A DNA stretch of 20,358 bases from JAZTZP01 sp045637525 (lineage in GTDB: Bacteria; Bacillota; Clostridia; UBA1381). Position 1 is the first letter of the stretch. Each line of letters starts with the position of its first letter. The notes below the pieces were generated by a model, which was not told the origin of the DNA, ran no database searches, and saw only the letters and a program-made list of their open reading frames with translations. The translations under genes and the position numbers were made by a program. Below, in pieces: positions 1-8,656 of this stretch. Where the stretch lies: contig JAZTZP010000125.1 in assembly GCA_045637525.1 (NCBI GenBank), forward strand, positions 1 to 20,358. Direction: 5' to 3'.

Positions 1-552
1 GACGGCAACTCTGATGTTCCTTATACCGACATATATGTTCAGGCATCAGACCTGGATTTTTTCGGTCCTTTCGTTGCTCATGATAACGACGGAAGTGTTT
101 TTGTTCTCATGAGTATGCTTCATAAAATCATGACTGAAAAAGAAACCAACTACTCACAGATTGCAAACAACTTAACGGAAACAATCTGTCAGTATATAAA
201 GAAATTTTCAAATACGGAAATTAAGTATCCATTCGTAAACAAAATAAAGAATGCAATATATAATAATCTTTCTAATCCGGACTTTAATCTGGCAGAAGCA
301 ATAGCGCACACCGGATTTAATTCAGACTATTTCAGACGTTGTTTCAAAGAAGAAACTAAAAAAACACCGCTTGAATACATGACGGAGCTAAGAATGAATC
401 TGGCAAAAACACTGCTTATACATAATACCTTCATAAGCGTGGAAAATACGGCATACAGCTGTGGTTTTAACGACAGCTTCTATTTCTCAACGTGTTTTAA
501 AAAGCATACGGGAATGTCGCCCCTTAAATATCGCAAAAAACATTTAATATAA
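1..552 (+). CDS. AraC-family transcriptional regulator, 5'-truncated by the window edge
   Basis: The reading frame is open from base 1, so the gene starts off the left edge; the ATG at 109 is internal. About 183 codons are visible, ending in TAA at 550-552. The last ~95 residues form the AraC/XylS DNA-binding domain with two helix-turn-helix units. The first is around LAEAIAHTGFNSDYFRRCFK, and the second around SVENTAYSCGFNDSFYFSTCFKK, followed by the family's closing signature GMSPLKYRKK. The visible upstream part (IYVQASDLDFFGPFVAHDND) would be the end of an effector-binding domain, but I cannot assign its ligand. The acyl-CoA synthetase gene downstream lies on the same strand with its own promoter, so a regulatory link between them is possible but unproven. 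Confidence 0.9.
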   Translation, partial: DGNSDVPYTDIYVQASDLDFFGPFVAHDNDGSVFVLMSMLHKIMTEKETNYSQIANNLTETICQYIKKFSNTEIKYPFVNKIKNAIYNNLSNPDFNLAEAIAHTGFNSDYFRRCFKEETKKTPLEYMTELRMNLAKTLLIHNTFISVENTAYSCGFNDSFYFSTCFKKHTGMSPLKYRKKHLI

Positions 553-569
553 AATATATAATTAAACAG

Positions 570-598
570 TTGATTTTTTCTGTTATTTATGGTAAAAT
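570..598 (+). promoter_or_regulatory. Sigma-70 type promoter of the acyl-CoA synthetase gene
   Basis: A TTGATT -35 box (570-575) and a TAAAAT -10 box (593-598) are separated by 17 bp. They lie 42 bp upstream of the chosen start codon at 640. The upstream in-frame ATG at 589 falls inside this promoter, which argues against its use as the start. Confidence 0.7.
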
Positions 599-639
599 AT
601 ATTCATAATAATATTTGTCGAAAAATAAAGGAGACTATT

Positions 640-2382
640 ATGGAAACCAAAATATATAAAAAAGCAGTGCGTGATGAATCATTTTATAAAACACCTCTAT
701 ACAAAACACGTGTAATACATACTATTCGTGATATGTTTGATTCAAGCACAGAAATATTTGCAAATAAAACCGCATTTCATGTAAAGGACGCCCCGGGTGC
801 ACCTTATCGTGAAATAACCTACAAGCAGGCAAAGGAAGACGTTTATGCATTAGGTACTGCATTGATGTCTATGGGCCTTGGCGGCAAAAAGATTGCAGTT
901 GTCGGAGAAAACCGTTATGAATGGGCGATTACATACCTTGCAACAGTATGCGGCGTCGGTACTATCGTTCCGCTTGATAAAGAGCTTCCCGAAGAAGAAA
1001 TGAAATACCTTATCGAAAGAGCAAAAATATCTGCCGTAATTTATTCCGAAAAGGTGTATAAAAAATACCCCGAAATATTTACTGACAGCAATGACTACAT
1101 CTGCATATCAATGGATGATGACGGCTCCCCGAATCATATCAGAAAGCTTATAGAAAAAGGAAACGAGCTGGCAAATAATGGCGACACAAGCTTTAAAGAT
1201 ACCTGCCCGAAGCCGGAGGATGTTAATATTCTTCTCTTCACATCGGGCACAACAGGTCTTGCCAAAGGCGTTATGCTTTCGCATAACAACATTGCAACCA
1301 ACCTCATGAACATGGTATCGCTTGTACATATAAGGCCTGAAGACTGTTTCTTCTCGCTACTTCCGTTGCATCATACATACGAAGCGACCTGCGGATTTTT
1401 GTGTCCTATATTCCACGGCTGTTCTATTGCTTACTGTGAGGGACTCAAATACATCGTAAAAAACATGAAGGAAGCTAAACCAACGTTCTTCCTCGCAGTT
1501 CCGCTGATTGTAGAATCAATCTACTCGCAGATATGGCGTGCAATAGAAAAGAAGGGCAAAGCAAAGCTTATTAAAACCATGCTTAAAATCACCAATTTCC
1601 TGCTTAAGCTTAAAATTGACTTGAGAAAGGTGATTTATAAAGAAATTCATGAAAACTTAGGTGGCAAAATGCATATGTTCGTATCAGGCGCCGCAGCGCT
1701 TGACCCTAAGATTATACAGGGAATGCGTGCTTTCGGATTCAACGTTATCCAGGGCTACGGAATGACAGAATGTTCACCGATTGCAGCAGTAAACCGTGAT
1801 ATATATTTTGACGATGCATCCGCAGGACTACCGCCGATTGAGGTTGACACAAAAATAAACAATCCTAATGAAGACGGCATAGGCGAAATCCTTATAAAGG
1901 GCGAAAATGTTATGGTCGGCTACTACGAGGATGAAGAAGCAACTGCAAACACAGTAATTGACGGATGGCTTCATACAGGCGATATGGGATATATCGACGA
2001 CAGAGGATTTATATATATCACAGGCCGCCTAAAAAATGTTATCATAACGGCAAACGGCAAAAACGTTTATCCCGAAGAGGTTGAAACATATTTGCAGAGA
2101 AGCCCGTACATACAGGAATGTATGGTATATGCACACGCTGACGAGCTCGGTAATGAAACAGTTATAACCGCACAGATTTACCCGGACGCAGAAGCCGTAG
2201 AAAATTCACTCGGAAAAGACTATACCGAAGAACAACTCCGTGCACTCCTCGACAAGGAAGTAAAAGCGGTAAACAAGCAGATGTCATCATACAAGATGGT
2301 GCAAAAATTTGAAATCCGCCACGAGGAGTTTATAAAAACAACTACAAAGAAAATCAAGCGTTTCGCTAATACAGTTAACTAA
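640..2382 (+). CDS. Long-chain acyl-CoA synthetase-like AMP-forming ligase (ANL superfamily)
   Basis: This 580-residue protein likely activates a carboxylic acid with ATP to an acyl-adenylate and then to the CoA thioester. The ANL core motifs are present in order: the phosphate-binding loop FTSGTTGLAKG near residues 200-210, GYGMTE at about 372-377, GWLHTGD at about 442-448, the hinge GRLKNVIITANGKNVYPEEV, and a C-terminal lysine-rich segment TTTKKIKR holding the likely catalytic lysine. Length and the long insertion before GYGMTE fit the fatty acyl-CoA synthetase (FadD/FAA1-like) branch, although the chain length of the substrate cannot be read. The start at 640 is preferred because AAGGAG lies at 628-633. 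The gene is monocistronic: it has its own promoter and is followed by an intrinsic terminator. Confidence 0.9.
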   Translation: METKIYKKAVRDESFYKTPLYKTRVIHTIRDMFDSSTEIFANKTAFHVKDAPGAPYREITYKQAKEDVYALGTALMSMGLGGKKIAVVGENRYEWAITYLATVCGVGTIVPLDKELPEEEMKYLIERAKISAVIYSEKVYKKYPEIFTDSNDYICISMDDDGSPNHIRKLIEKGNELANNGDTSFKDTCPKPEDVNILLFTSGTTGLAKGVMLSHNNIATNLMNMVSLVHIRPEDCFFSLLPLHHTYEATCGFLCPIFHGCSIAYCEGLKYIVKNMKEAKPTFFLAVPLIVESIYSQIWRAIEKKGKAKLIKTMLKITNFLLKLKIDLRKVIYKEIHENLGGKMHMFVSGAAALDPKIIQGMRAFGFNVIQGYGMTECSPIAAVNRDIYFDDASAGLPPIEVDTKINNPNEDGIGEILIKGENVMVGYYEDEEATANTVIDGWLHTGDMGYIDDRGFIYITGRLKNVIITANGKNVYPEEVETYLQRSPYIQECMVYAHADELGNETVITAQIYPDAEAVENSLGKDYTEEQLRALLDKEVKAVNKQMSSYKMVQKFEIRHEEFIKTTTKKIKRFANTVN

Positions 2383-2387
2383 AAAAC

Positions 2388-2432
2388 CAAACACCTTACC
2401 ATTGCCTTAAGCTCTGATAAGGTGTTTTCTTT
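2388..2432 (+). terminator. Intrinsic terminator after the acyl-CoA synthetase gene
   Basis: The inverted repeat AACACCTTA / TAAGGTGTT is separated by about 19 nt and followed by a TTTTCTTT tract, six bases after the stop codon. Confidence 0.75.
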
Positions 2433-2487
2433 ATCTTTTAGGAAATTGCGTATTTTGCAATTTTCTAAATTACAAAAAAACTTTTTT
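2432..2487 (+). repeat. Dispersed palindromic intergenic repeat, copy 1
   Basis: About 55 bp here match the reverse complement of 6422-6473 almost base for base. The core is a hairpin with arms AGGAAATTGC (2440-2449) and GCAATTTTCT (2457-2466) and a 7-nt loop; the right arm differs from copy 2 by one base. The repeat lies between the 3' ends of the convergent acyl-CoA synthetase and rhamnosidase genes. It accounts for an open frame here that does not look like a gene. Confidence 0.8.
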
Positions 2488-2504
2488 ATTTCCGGTTTAA
2501 TATC

Positions 2505-4976
2505 TTATATTTCCCAGGTATATTCCCCGGAACCCTTTTCATATGTTTTTCCGTCGGGTAATATTATCTTTGATACAGTATTACACGGAATTTTCACCGT
2601 AACCTTTAATTTATTCCCGTCTGTATACTCCCATCCGGAAGCAATTTTCCCATACGGTGTATCAAACTCCGTAAAACAGCTCTGAAGCCGTTTATCAGGC
2701 TTAGGTGCTATAACCGAGCGCTTATAGGCGCCAAGCTCCTCGTCCGTACTTATTCCGCATACTACGCTATACACCCAGTCCATAATACTTCCGTAAGCAT
2801 AGTGATTAAACGAATTCATGTCCTCGCTCCACATTGTTCCGTCCGGCTTTAAGCCGTCCCAGTGCTCCCATACAGTCGTAGCGCCCTGTTTTACGGAATA
2901 CAGCCACGACGGATATTCTTCCTGAAGTAAAATACTGTATGCAGTGTCCGCCTGTCCGTTCTCCGACAGAGCAAAGCACAAATACGGAGTACCGACAAAC
3001 CCGGTAGTTAATTTGTTTCCGTTATTCTTTATCATATCGCTCAGCTCTTTTGCAGCCTTTGGTTTATTTTCGAATAAATCCATAAATAAACCTAAGGCAT
3101 ATGCCGTCTGAGTTTTACATACCGGCATTCCGTCTGAATCAGTATAAACCTTTAAAAATTCTTTTTTTATATTTCTGTAAAGATTTAAAAGCACCTCCGC
3201 ATCATCATATTTTCCAAGTACTTTTGCGGCCTTTAACGTGAGAGCGGTTGAATATGCATAATATGCAGTTGCAATGTAAAATTTATCCGTTGCCCCCTCA
3301 TAGCTGCCTTCTTCAGCGTCAAGTCCGAGCCAGTCACCAAACTGGAAACCTGTATTCCATAAATATTCGTTATCTCCCTGTGCCTTTATATAATTAACCC
3401 ATTTTTTCATCATGGGATACACGACTTCAAGAAAATCCTTATCCGCTCCGGCCTTGTAAAGCTCCCATGGGCAAATTGCCGCACAGTCCCCCCATGCCGA
3501 TGCGGTTTTTTCCTCAATCATGGCAGGAATAAAGATTTGCGCGAGACCTTCCTCTGTCTGATCTGCCATCATATCTCTTAACCACTTGTTAAAGAATGCA
3601 AAACAATCGGCATTTTTGAGTGCCGTAGACATAAACACCTGCGCATCTCCGGTCCAGCCCACACGTTCGTCTCTTTGCGGACAGTCGGTCGGAATATCGA
3701 CAAAATTGCCCTTTTGTCCCCATTGCACATTCAAAAACAGTTTGTTTAAAAGCTCATTTGCCGAATGAAACTTTGATGTTGTATTAATACTGCTTATAAC
3801 CTTACCCGAAAAGTTTTCAATACCGACATCAAAGCTGCATTCATCAATGCGTATATACCTGAAGCCCTGAAACGAAAAGTGCGGATGATAAGCCTGATTT
3901 TCATTGCCGTTTAAAATAAATGTCACTTCATTTTTAGCGGTTCTTAAATTTTCCGTATAGAAATTGCCGTCTTTATCGAGCACCTCAGCATGAGTAAAGC
4001 TCAAAACATCTCCGCATTTTCCCGTACCCGAAAACTCAGCCCAGCCAACCATATTCTGACCGAAATCTATAACAGTTTCTCCCTTTGGCGTTTTAAACAT
4101 CTTTACGGGGCGTATTTCTTCTATAACCCTGACCTTCTCTCCTGCGTTCCATACAAGATTATCCGATGCATAGTCAAACACATCAACACCCTCTTTATCG
4201 AAGCTATCGTTTTCTATCCTCGAATCATAGGTTTCTCCGTCATAAAATTCAGATTTAATAATCGGGCTGTTAATACTCTGCCATCCGCTGTCCGTTACGC
4301 ATTTTATATCGCCGTCAAGCTCAAGCTGCAGCATAAACGCCGGAAGCTCTTTATATACCTTCTTCCATGTCTGGAAAGGATACCTGCCGCTACACCAACC
4401 GTTTCCTAAATAAACCTTTATCTCATTTTCGCCGCCTGTGAGATATTCCGATACATCATACATCTGATACTGCAAGCGGTTATTATAGCTCGTAAATCCC
4501 GGCGAAAACCAACTGTCGCCCACTCTTTTTCCGTTTATGTATATTTCATATAAGCCATAAGCAGAAGCAAAAATATATGCGGTGTCAAACTCCCCACACA
4601 CGATATTTTTTACAAACGCATATTTTTCGCTATTGCCGTCAAAACGGCCTATCCATTTTGCCTGTATCTTTTCTCCCATCATACCGGTAGTAAAGCTTCC
4701 GCTTATAAAAGGCGAGGTTTCTCCGTAATTATCGGTTACACGTACCTTGTAATTGTATTTCGTTTTAGGCTGAAGCGGCGCCCCGTCGTATTTTATATAT
4801 AAGGACTGCTCAGACTTAACAACAGCATGCCACATATCTTCAACAATTATCTCATATCCGGTCTGAAATACTTCTTCTTTATCGCTTGTAAGCTTCCATG
4901 AAAACCGTGGGTTAACCTCATCAATTCCAATCGGATTTATTAAATTTTCGCATTTTAAATCTATACATTCAATCAT
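2505..4976 (-). CDS. Alpha-L-rhamnosidase, glycoside hydrolase family 78
   Basis: This 823-residue enzyme is expected to release terminal alpha-L-rhamnose from plant glycosides or pectic side chains by an inverting mechanism. The order fits GH78: an N-terminal fibronectin-like strand domain (residues ~1-100), beta-sandwich domains including GLYEIYINGKRVGDSWFSPG, then the alpha/alpha barrel. The family signature DCPQRDERVGWTGDAQ starts at about residue 431 and contains the acidic active-site residues. A C-terminal beta domain (ASGWEYTDGNKLKVTVKIPC) closes the protein. There is no signal peptide, so it probably acts in the cytoplasm on imported oligosaccharides. The ATG at 4976 is chosen because GAGGAGG sits just upstream (revcomp, about 4983-4989). 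It follows the ferredoxin:thioredoxin reductase-like gene with a 13-bp gap, so the two are probably cotranscribed. Confidence 0.93.
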   Translation of the reverse strand: MIECIDLKCENLINPIGIDEVNPRFSWKLTSDKEEVFQTGYEIIVEDMWHAVVKSEQSLYIKYDGAPLQPKTKYNYKVRVTDNYGETSPFISGSFTTGMMGEKIQAKWIGRFDGNSEKYAFVKNIVCGEFDTAYIFASAYGLYEIYINGKRVGDSWFSPGFTSYNNRLQYQMYDVSEYLTGGENEIKVYLGNGWCSGRYPFQTWKKVYKELPAFMLQLELDGDIKCVTDSGWQSINSPIIKSEFYDGETYDSRIENDSFDKEGVDVFDYASDNLVWNAGEKVRVIEEIRPVKMFKTPKGETVIDFGQNMVGWAEFSGTGKCGDVLSFTHAEVLDKDGNFYTENLRTAKNEVTFILNGNENQAYHPHFSFQGFRYIRIDECSFDVGIENFSGKVISSINTTSKFHSANELLNKLFLNVQWGQKGNFVDIPTDCPQRDERVGWTGDAQVFMSTALKNADCFAFFNKWLRDMMADQTEEGLAQIFIPAMIEEKTASAWGDCAAICPWELYKAGADKDFLEVVYPMMKKWVNYIKAQGDNEYLWNTGFQFGDWLGLDAEEGSYEGATDKFYIATAYYAYSTALTLKAAKVLGKYDDAEVLLNLYRNIKKEFLKVYTDSDGMPVCKTQTAYALGLFMDLFENKPKAAKELSDMIKNNGNKLTTGFVGTPYLCFALSENGQADTAYSILLQEEYPSWLYSVKQGATTVWEHWDGLKPDGTMWSEDMNSFNHYAYGSIMDWVYSVVCGISTDEELGAYKRSVIAPKPDKRLQSCFTEFDTPYGKIASGWEYTDGNKLKVTVKIPCNTVSKIILPDGKTYEKGSGEYTWEI

Positions 4977-4989
4977 AATCAAACCTCCT

Positions 4990-5190
4990 CTATTCTTTAC
5001 TTTTATAATAAAGCAAGCAATGACAAAAGCCCTCAAACTCCGGATCGTTTATCTGCTCCCTGAACTCTTTACACATACATTTATTCTCAGGGGTTTTCTC
5101 TATCCTGCAAGGGCAATATCCGTCTTTTTTCTTCAAACCTTCTTTTATTGCCTTAACAATCTCTTTATCCTGATTAAGCGTTACAGCCAA
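4990..5190 (-). CDS. Ferredoxin:thioredoxin reductase catalytic (beta) subunit-like protein
   Basis: This 66-residue protein has the three paired-cysteine motifs of the FTR catalytic chain: CPC (C26, C28), CMC (C38, C40) and CHC (C56, C58). By family analogy four of the cysteines hold a [4Fe-4S] cluster and two form the redox disulfide that passes electrons to a thioredoxin. No variable subunit or thioredoxin gene is visible nearby. The start is taken as a TTG at 5190, because a strong GGAGGT lies 7 bases upstream; a longer frame from 5283 would run through the promoter. It has its own promoter and precedes the rhamnosidase gene. Why the two are adjacent is unclear. Confidence 0.82.
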   Translation of the reverse strand: MAVTLNQDKEIVKAIKEGLKKKDGYCPCRIEKTPENKCMCKEFREQINDPEFEGFCHCLLYYKSKE

Positions 5191-5232
5191 TTTGTCCACC
5201 TCCGCAATGATTAATTCTCTGGTTACATATAT

Positions 5233-5261
5233 ATTGTAACATAAAATCCGAAAATATGCAA
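5233..5261 (-). promoter_or_regulatory. Promoter of the FTR-like / rhamnosidase transcription unit
   Basis: Read on the reverse strand, TTGCAT (5256-5261) and TACAAT (5233-5238) are separated by 17 bp. The -10 box lies about 42 bp upstream of the TTG start at 5190 and supports that short start. Confidence 0.7.
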
Positions 5262-5322
5262 TAGTATCCGGCAACTTTATCACTTCATTTTATAATATTT
5301 CCTCAAAATTATTATCCGGCTA

Positions 5323-5351
5323 TTGTATTTTAAGAAAATTTGTGTTAGAAT
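5323..5351 (+). promoter_or_regulatory. Promoter of the diaminopimelate dehydrogenase gene
   Basis: TTGTAT (5323-5328) and TAGAAT (5346-5351) are separated by 17 bp and lie 35 bp upstream of the ATG at 5387. This promoter is divergent from the one at 5233-5261. Confidence 0.7.
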
Positions 5352-5386
5352 AAATAGTGAAAATATATAGAATCGGAGTGACTGAA

Positions 5387-6373
5387 ATGGCAATAAGAAT
5401 AGGAATTTTAGGATACGGCAACCTGGGCCGCGGAGTAGAAAATGCAATAAAACAAAATGCCGACATGGAGCTTGCAGCAGTATTTACAAGACGCGATCCC
5501 TCCACAGTTAAGATTTTAACCGACGGCGTACCCGTATATAAAACAGACGAAGCAAAAAAAATGACAGATAAAATAGACGTTTTAATTCTTTGCGGCGGAA
5601 GTGCTACCGACCTCCCGACACAAACTCCTGAATTTGTAAAATATTTTAATGTAATAGACAGCTTCGACACCCATGCAAAGATACCTGAGCATTTTGAAAA
5701 TGTTGATAAAACAGCAAGCGAGAGCGGAAAAATCGGTATAATATCAGTAGGCTGGGATCCGGGTATGTTCTCTCTCAACCGTCTTTACGGCAATGCAATT
5801 CTTCCCGACGGGCATGACTATACATTCTGGGGCAAGGGTGTAAGCCAGGGACATTCAGATGCAATCCGAAGAATTGAAGGTGTAAAAGACGCACGCCAAT
5901 ACACAGTCCCCGTTGATGAAGCACTTGTCGCAGTAAGAAGCGGCTTAAATCCGACTCTTACAACACGTGAGAAGCATACACGTGAATGCTATGTTGTAGT
6001 CGAAGACGGTGCAGATAAAGCCCGTATCGAAAACGAAATCAAAACGATGCCGAATTATTTCGCCGATTATAACACAACAGTTCACTTTATCTCTGAAGAA
6101 GAATTAAAAGCAAACCACAGCGGAATCCCTCACGGCGGATTTGTTATCAGATGCGGTAAAACAGGCGCAAATACTGAAAATAACCATATCATAGAATACA
6201 GCTTAAAGCTCGATTCAAATCCTGAGTTCACCTCCTCGGTACTCGTGGCATACGCAAGAGCGGCATACCGTTTAAATAAGGAAGGTGCAAAGGGCTGTAA
6301 AACAGTATTTGATATAGCACCGGCATACTTAACATCCATGACAGGAGAAGAAATACGAAAAAATTTACTTTAA
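5387..6373 (+). CDS. ddh: meso-Diaminopimelate D-dehydrogenase
   Basis: This 328-residue enzyme fits NADP-dependent meso-diaminopimelate dehydrogenase (EC 1.4.1.16). The enzyme converts tetrahydrodipicolinate, ammonia and NADPH directly to meso-diaminopimelate, a one-step route to the peptidoglycan and lysine precursor. The Rossmann loop GYGNLGRG is at residues ~9-16. Strongly conserved family segments include CGGSATDLPTQTPEF, DSFDTHAKIP, SVGWDPGMFSLNR, FWGKGVSQGHSDAIRRI, TMPNYF and IPHGGFV. Their order and spacing match my memory of the Corynebacterium glutamicum enzyme. The length is within a few residues of the family norm. The ATG at 5387 has CGGAGTG upstream and begins right at the first strand of the Rossmann fold. 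The gene is monocistronic. Confidence 0.96.
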   Translation: MAIRIGILGYGNLGRGVENAIKQNADMELAAVFTRRDPSTVKILTDGVPVYKTDEAKKMTDKIDVLILCGGSATDLPTQTPEFVKYFNVIDSFDTHAKIPEHFENVDKTASESGKIGIISVGWDPGMFSLNRLYGNAILPDGHDYTFWGKGVSQGHSDAIRRIEGVKDARQYTVPVDEALVAVRSGLNPTLTTREKHTRECYVVVEDGADKARIENEIKTMPNYFADYNTTVHFISEEELKANHSGIPHGGFVIRCGKTGANTENNHIIEYSLKLDSNPEFTSSVLVAYARAAYRLNKEGAKGCKTVFDIAPAYLTSMTGEEIRKNLL

Positions 6374-6375
6374 TA

Positions 6376-6474
6376 ATAAAAAACTTCAACCCCCTGCACC
6401 CCCACTCATGGGGGCAGAAGAAACTTTTTTGTAATTTAGGAAATTGCAAAATACGCAATTTCCTAAAAGATAAA
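6376..6474 (-). repeat. Dispersed palindromic intergenic repeat, copy 2 (longer)
   Basis: Positions 6422-6473 are the reverse complement of copy 1 at 2432-2487. The core hairpin is perfect: arms at 6438-6447 and 6455-6464 with a 7-nt loop. This copy carries an extra GC-rich hairpin (6394-6419, a CCCCC/GGGGG stem) that copy 1 lacks. Like copy 1 it lies between the 3' ends of two convergent genes. Confidence 0.75.
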
Positions 6475-6498
6475 AAAAGCGTAAATTTTGCCTAAAAC

Positions 6499-6525
6499 AA
6501 AGACCTCAGAAAAATGAGGTCTTTT
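6499..6525 (+). terminator. Intrinsic terminator after ddh, probably bidirectional
   Basis: The perfect stem AAAGACCTCA / TGAGGTCTTT has a 5-6 nt loop and is followed by T residues on the + strand. It lies between the convergent ddh and histidine phosphatase genes and could serve both. Confidence 0.8.
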
Positions 6526-6558
6526 GATTTTAGAAGCTTCTTTAACAGTCTGCTTTAT

Positions 6559-7263
6559 TTATATTTCAACATCATTGTCATACACCATGTCGAGCTTATC
6601 TGAATACAAGTGCGACATATCCGAAAAACACAAGCATTTCGGTGCCGTTATACCGTTTTCGTTGTTTTTAAATTCAACAACCGTAACACCGGTATGCGTA
6701 TACGAAAATGATGACCACATAATGTGCAAAGGAATATGAAGGAGAACGGATAACCATGCCTTTGAAAAAGCAGAATGACAAAACAGCGCAACCTTTTCCT
6801 CGTTTGGTCTTAAAATACGATAAATCCCGTTTTCATATTTATATCCCAATCTTTCAAGAAACTCATTTCCGTGTTTCTCTATAAAACTCACAGCCGACTG
6901 CATCTGCGACTGATTTATTCCCGTACATTCAAACGCTTTGTCATAACCGAGATCAACATTTCCGTTTTCCCGAAAATATGTATTCTGAAGCAGCGTAATT
7001 GACTTTCTCACTCCGTCAGGAAACGGCGTAAGCCTTTCATCCTCAATTTCATGAGCCCAATCCTCAATATTGCAATCAAGTCCCAAAAGTCTGCAAGCCG
7101 GAGCCGCAGTCTCTTTTGCTCTTCCCATCGGAGAAGAAAAAATTCTGTCTATTTTTGAATCTGCAATCCTCTTTCCCACAGCCTCTGCCTGAATTTTTCC
7201 TCTTTCAGTCAGTGTGTCTGTTTCATAAATAGGATCACCATGACGAACTATATACAAAAGCAC
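6559..7263 (-). CDS. Histidine phosphatase family (phosphoglycerate mutase-like) protein
   Basis: This 234-residue protein belongs to branch 1 of the histidine phosphatase superfamily. The phosphohistidine motif is VRHGD with catalytic His8. Supporting features are LTERGKIQAEAVGKRI, FSSPMGRAKETA, and a second catalytic histidine in the FCHSAF segment (about His163). The substrate cannot be told from sequence; such proteins dephosphorylate sugar phosphates, cobalamin intermediates or other small molecules. The start is a GTG at 7263, with AGGAGG 8 bases upstream and the RHG motif directly after it. It is the last gene of a reverse-strand operon, 19 bp behind the MATE transporter. Confidence 0.88.
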   Translation of the reverse strand: MLLYIVRHGDPIYETDTLTERGKIQAEAVGKRIADSKIDRIFSSPMGRAKETAAPACRLLGLDCNIEDWAHEIEDERLTPFPDGVRKSITLLQNTYFRENGNVDLGYDKAFECTGINQSQMQSAVSFIEKHGNEFLERLGYKYENGIYRILRPNEEKVALFCHSAFSKAWLSVLLHIPLHIMWSSFSYTHTGVTVVEFKNNENGITAPKCLCFSDMSHLYSDKLDMVYDNDVEI

Positions 7264-7282
7264 TTTTACTTCCTCCTAAGTA

Positions 7283-8656
7283 TTATTTTATCGCCTTAGA
7301 CTTCCATTTTCCGCGTGCATAGAAAATCGCTGTAAGTACCGCACCGGCAACCCATGATATAAGAAGTGAAATCTGAATGCATTCACGGTATCCGAAAGGA
7401 AACTCCGGACTTCTTGTAAGATATGATATTCCATACGCAAGCGGAACACGAACAGCAACTGTTGTTATAAGAGAAATCCACATCGGTGTCATAGTATCAC
7501 CGGCACCTCTCATTATACCCGACAAACTCTGTGTAACTGCCATCGCTATATATCCTGCCGCTAAAATCATCATAAGATAATAGCTCATGTCAATAAGCTC
7601 CTGAGTATCAGTAAATACTCCCATCAGCCCTTTTCCCAAAAGAAGTATTATGCCTGTTATAACCGCAGAACACCCAACCGCTATAAAAGTTCCCTGCTTT
7701 GCACCTTTTGTAACTCTGTCATAAAGTCCTGCACCAACATTTTGTCCGGCGTATGTAGTAAGCGCCATACCGAAAGAAAAATTCGGAAGCATGGCAAACC
7801 CGTCAACACGCATAATAACTACGTTCGCCGCAATAAACAGTTCTCCGAACTGATTTGTAAGCGACTGAACTATAATCATTGCCGATGAAAATATTGCCTG
7901 TGTAAGACCGGACGGAAGTCCGAGACGAATGATAGTCGTTATATAAGCTTTCAACGGTTTTAAATACTTTAATTTAAAATCGAAAAACTCTGTCATTTTT
8001 GCGAGTCTTATAAAACATAAAACAGAAGAAATAATTTGCGCAATAACCGTAGCAAGCGCAACACCGCCAACTCCCATTTTAACAACGGCAACAAAGAATA
8101 CATCAAGTACTATATTAATTACAGTTGCCACAAGCAGATATATCAGCGGATAGAAAGAGTCACCGAGCCCTCGTATTATACCGCTTAAAATATTATAAAA
8201 CGCCATGCCGGCAATACCCACCAGCGAAATTGTAAGATAATCAACACATCCGTCAATAATTGAATCCGGAGTATTAAGCGCCACAAGTATCGGCCGTATA
8301 AACGGAGTAGCGCCGACAATCATTATAGCACATGCGATTATCGCAACCGTAATACTGTTACCTATGGTCCACGATAAGCTCTCACGGTTTTTCGCACCGT
8401 AATATTGCGATGCCATAACACTTGCGCCTGCCGAAATGCCAATAAACAAAACAAGCAGCATATTAAGAATAGGCAACGCACTTCCAACCGCCGCAAGCGC
8501 GTTATCTCCGATATAATTTCCAACAACAATACTGTCAACAGTACTGTAAAGCTGCTGTGCAATATTTCCTATCAGCATAGGAAGCGTAAACATAACTATA
8601 CTTTTCCATGGTGTTCCCGCAGTCATATCTTGCGGTGCATTTAATTTTTTAAACAT
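7283..8656 (-). CDS. MATE family efflux transporter
   Basis: This 457-residue integral membrane protein is predicted to have 12 transmembrane helices in two six-helix halves. The N-terminal signature PMLIGNIAQQLYSTVDSIVVGNYIG and the internal GIIRGLGDS / GIMRGAGDT pair are typical of the family, which exports drugs or metabolites in exchange for Na+ or H+. The substrate is unknown. The start codon overlaps the 3' end of the inositol monophosphatase gene by 16 bp and the ribosome binding site is weak, which suggests translational coupling to that gene. It is the middle gene of a three-gene operon. Confidence 0.93.
   Translation of the reverse strand: MFKKLNAPQDMTAGTPWKSIVMFTLPMLIGNIAQQLYSTVDSIVVGNYIGDNALAAVGSALPILNMLLVLFIGISAGASVMASQYYGAKNRESLSWTIGNSITVAIIACAIMIVGATPFIRPILVALNTPDSIIDGCVDYLTISLVGIAGMAFYNILSGIIRGLGDSFYPLIYLLVATVINIVLDVFFVAVVKMGVGGVALATVIAQIISSVLCFIRLAKMTEFFDFKLKYLKPLKAYITTIIRLGLPSGLTQAIFSSAMIIVQSLTNQFGELFIAANVVIMRVDGFAMLPNFSFGMALTTYAGQNVGAGLYDRVTKGAKQGTFIAVGCSAVITGIILLLGKGLMGVFTDTQELIDMSYYLMMILAAGYIAMAVTQSLSGIMRGAGDTMTPMWISLITTVAVRVPLAYGISYLTRSPEFPFGYRECIQISLLISWVAGAVLTAIFYARGKWKSKAIK

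Noticed and set aside
2422..2685. Open frame on the + strand of 87 codons
   Set aside because: It starts in the terminator and dispersed repeat and then runs antisense through the rhamnosidase 3' end. The peptide comes from the repeat sequence.
4977..5036. N-terminal 20-codon extension of the rhamnosidase
   Set aside because: It reads through the GAGGAGG ribosome binding site and overlaps the 3' end of the FTR-like gene; the ATG at 4976 is the better start.
6228..6458. Open frame on the - strand of 76 codons
   Set aside because: It is made of dispersed repeat copy 2 plus sequence antisense to ddh, with no ribosome binding site.
8356..8656. Additional small frames within the MATE gene
   Set aside because: They are out-of-frame shadows of a clear transporter gene, with no independent signals.
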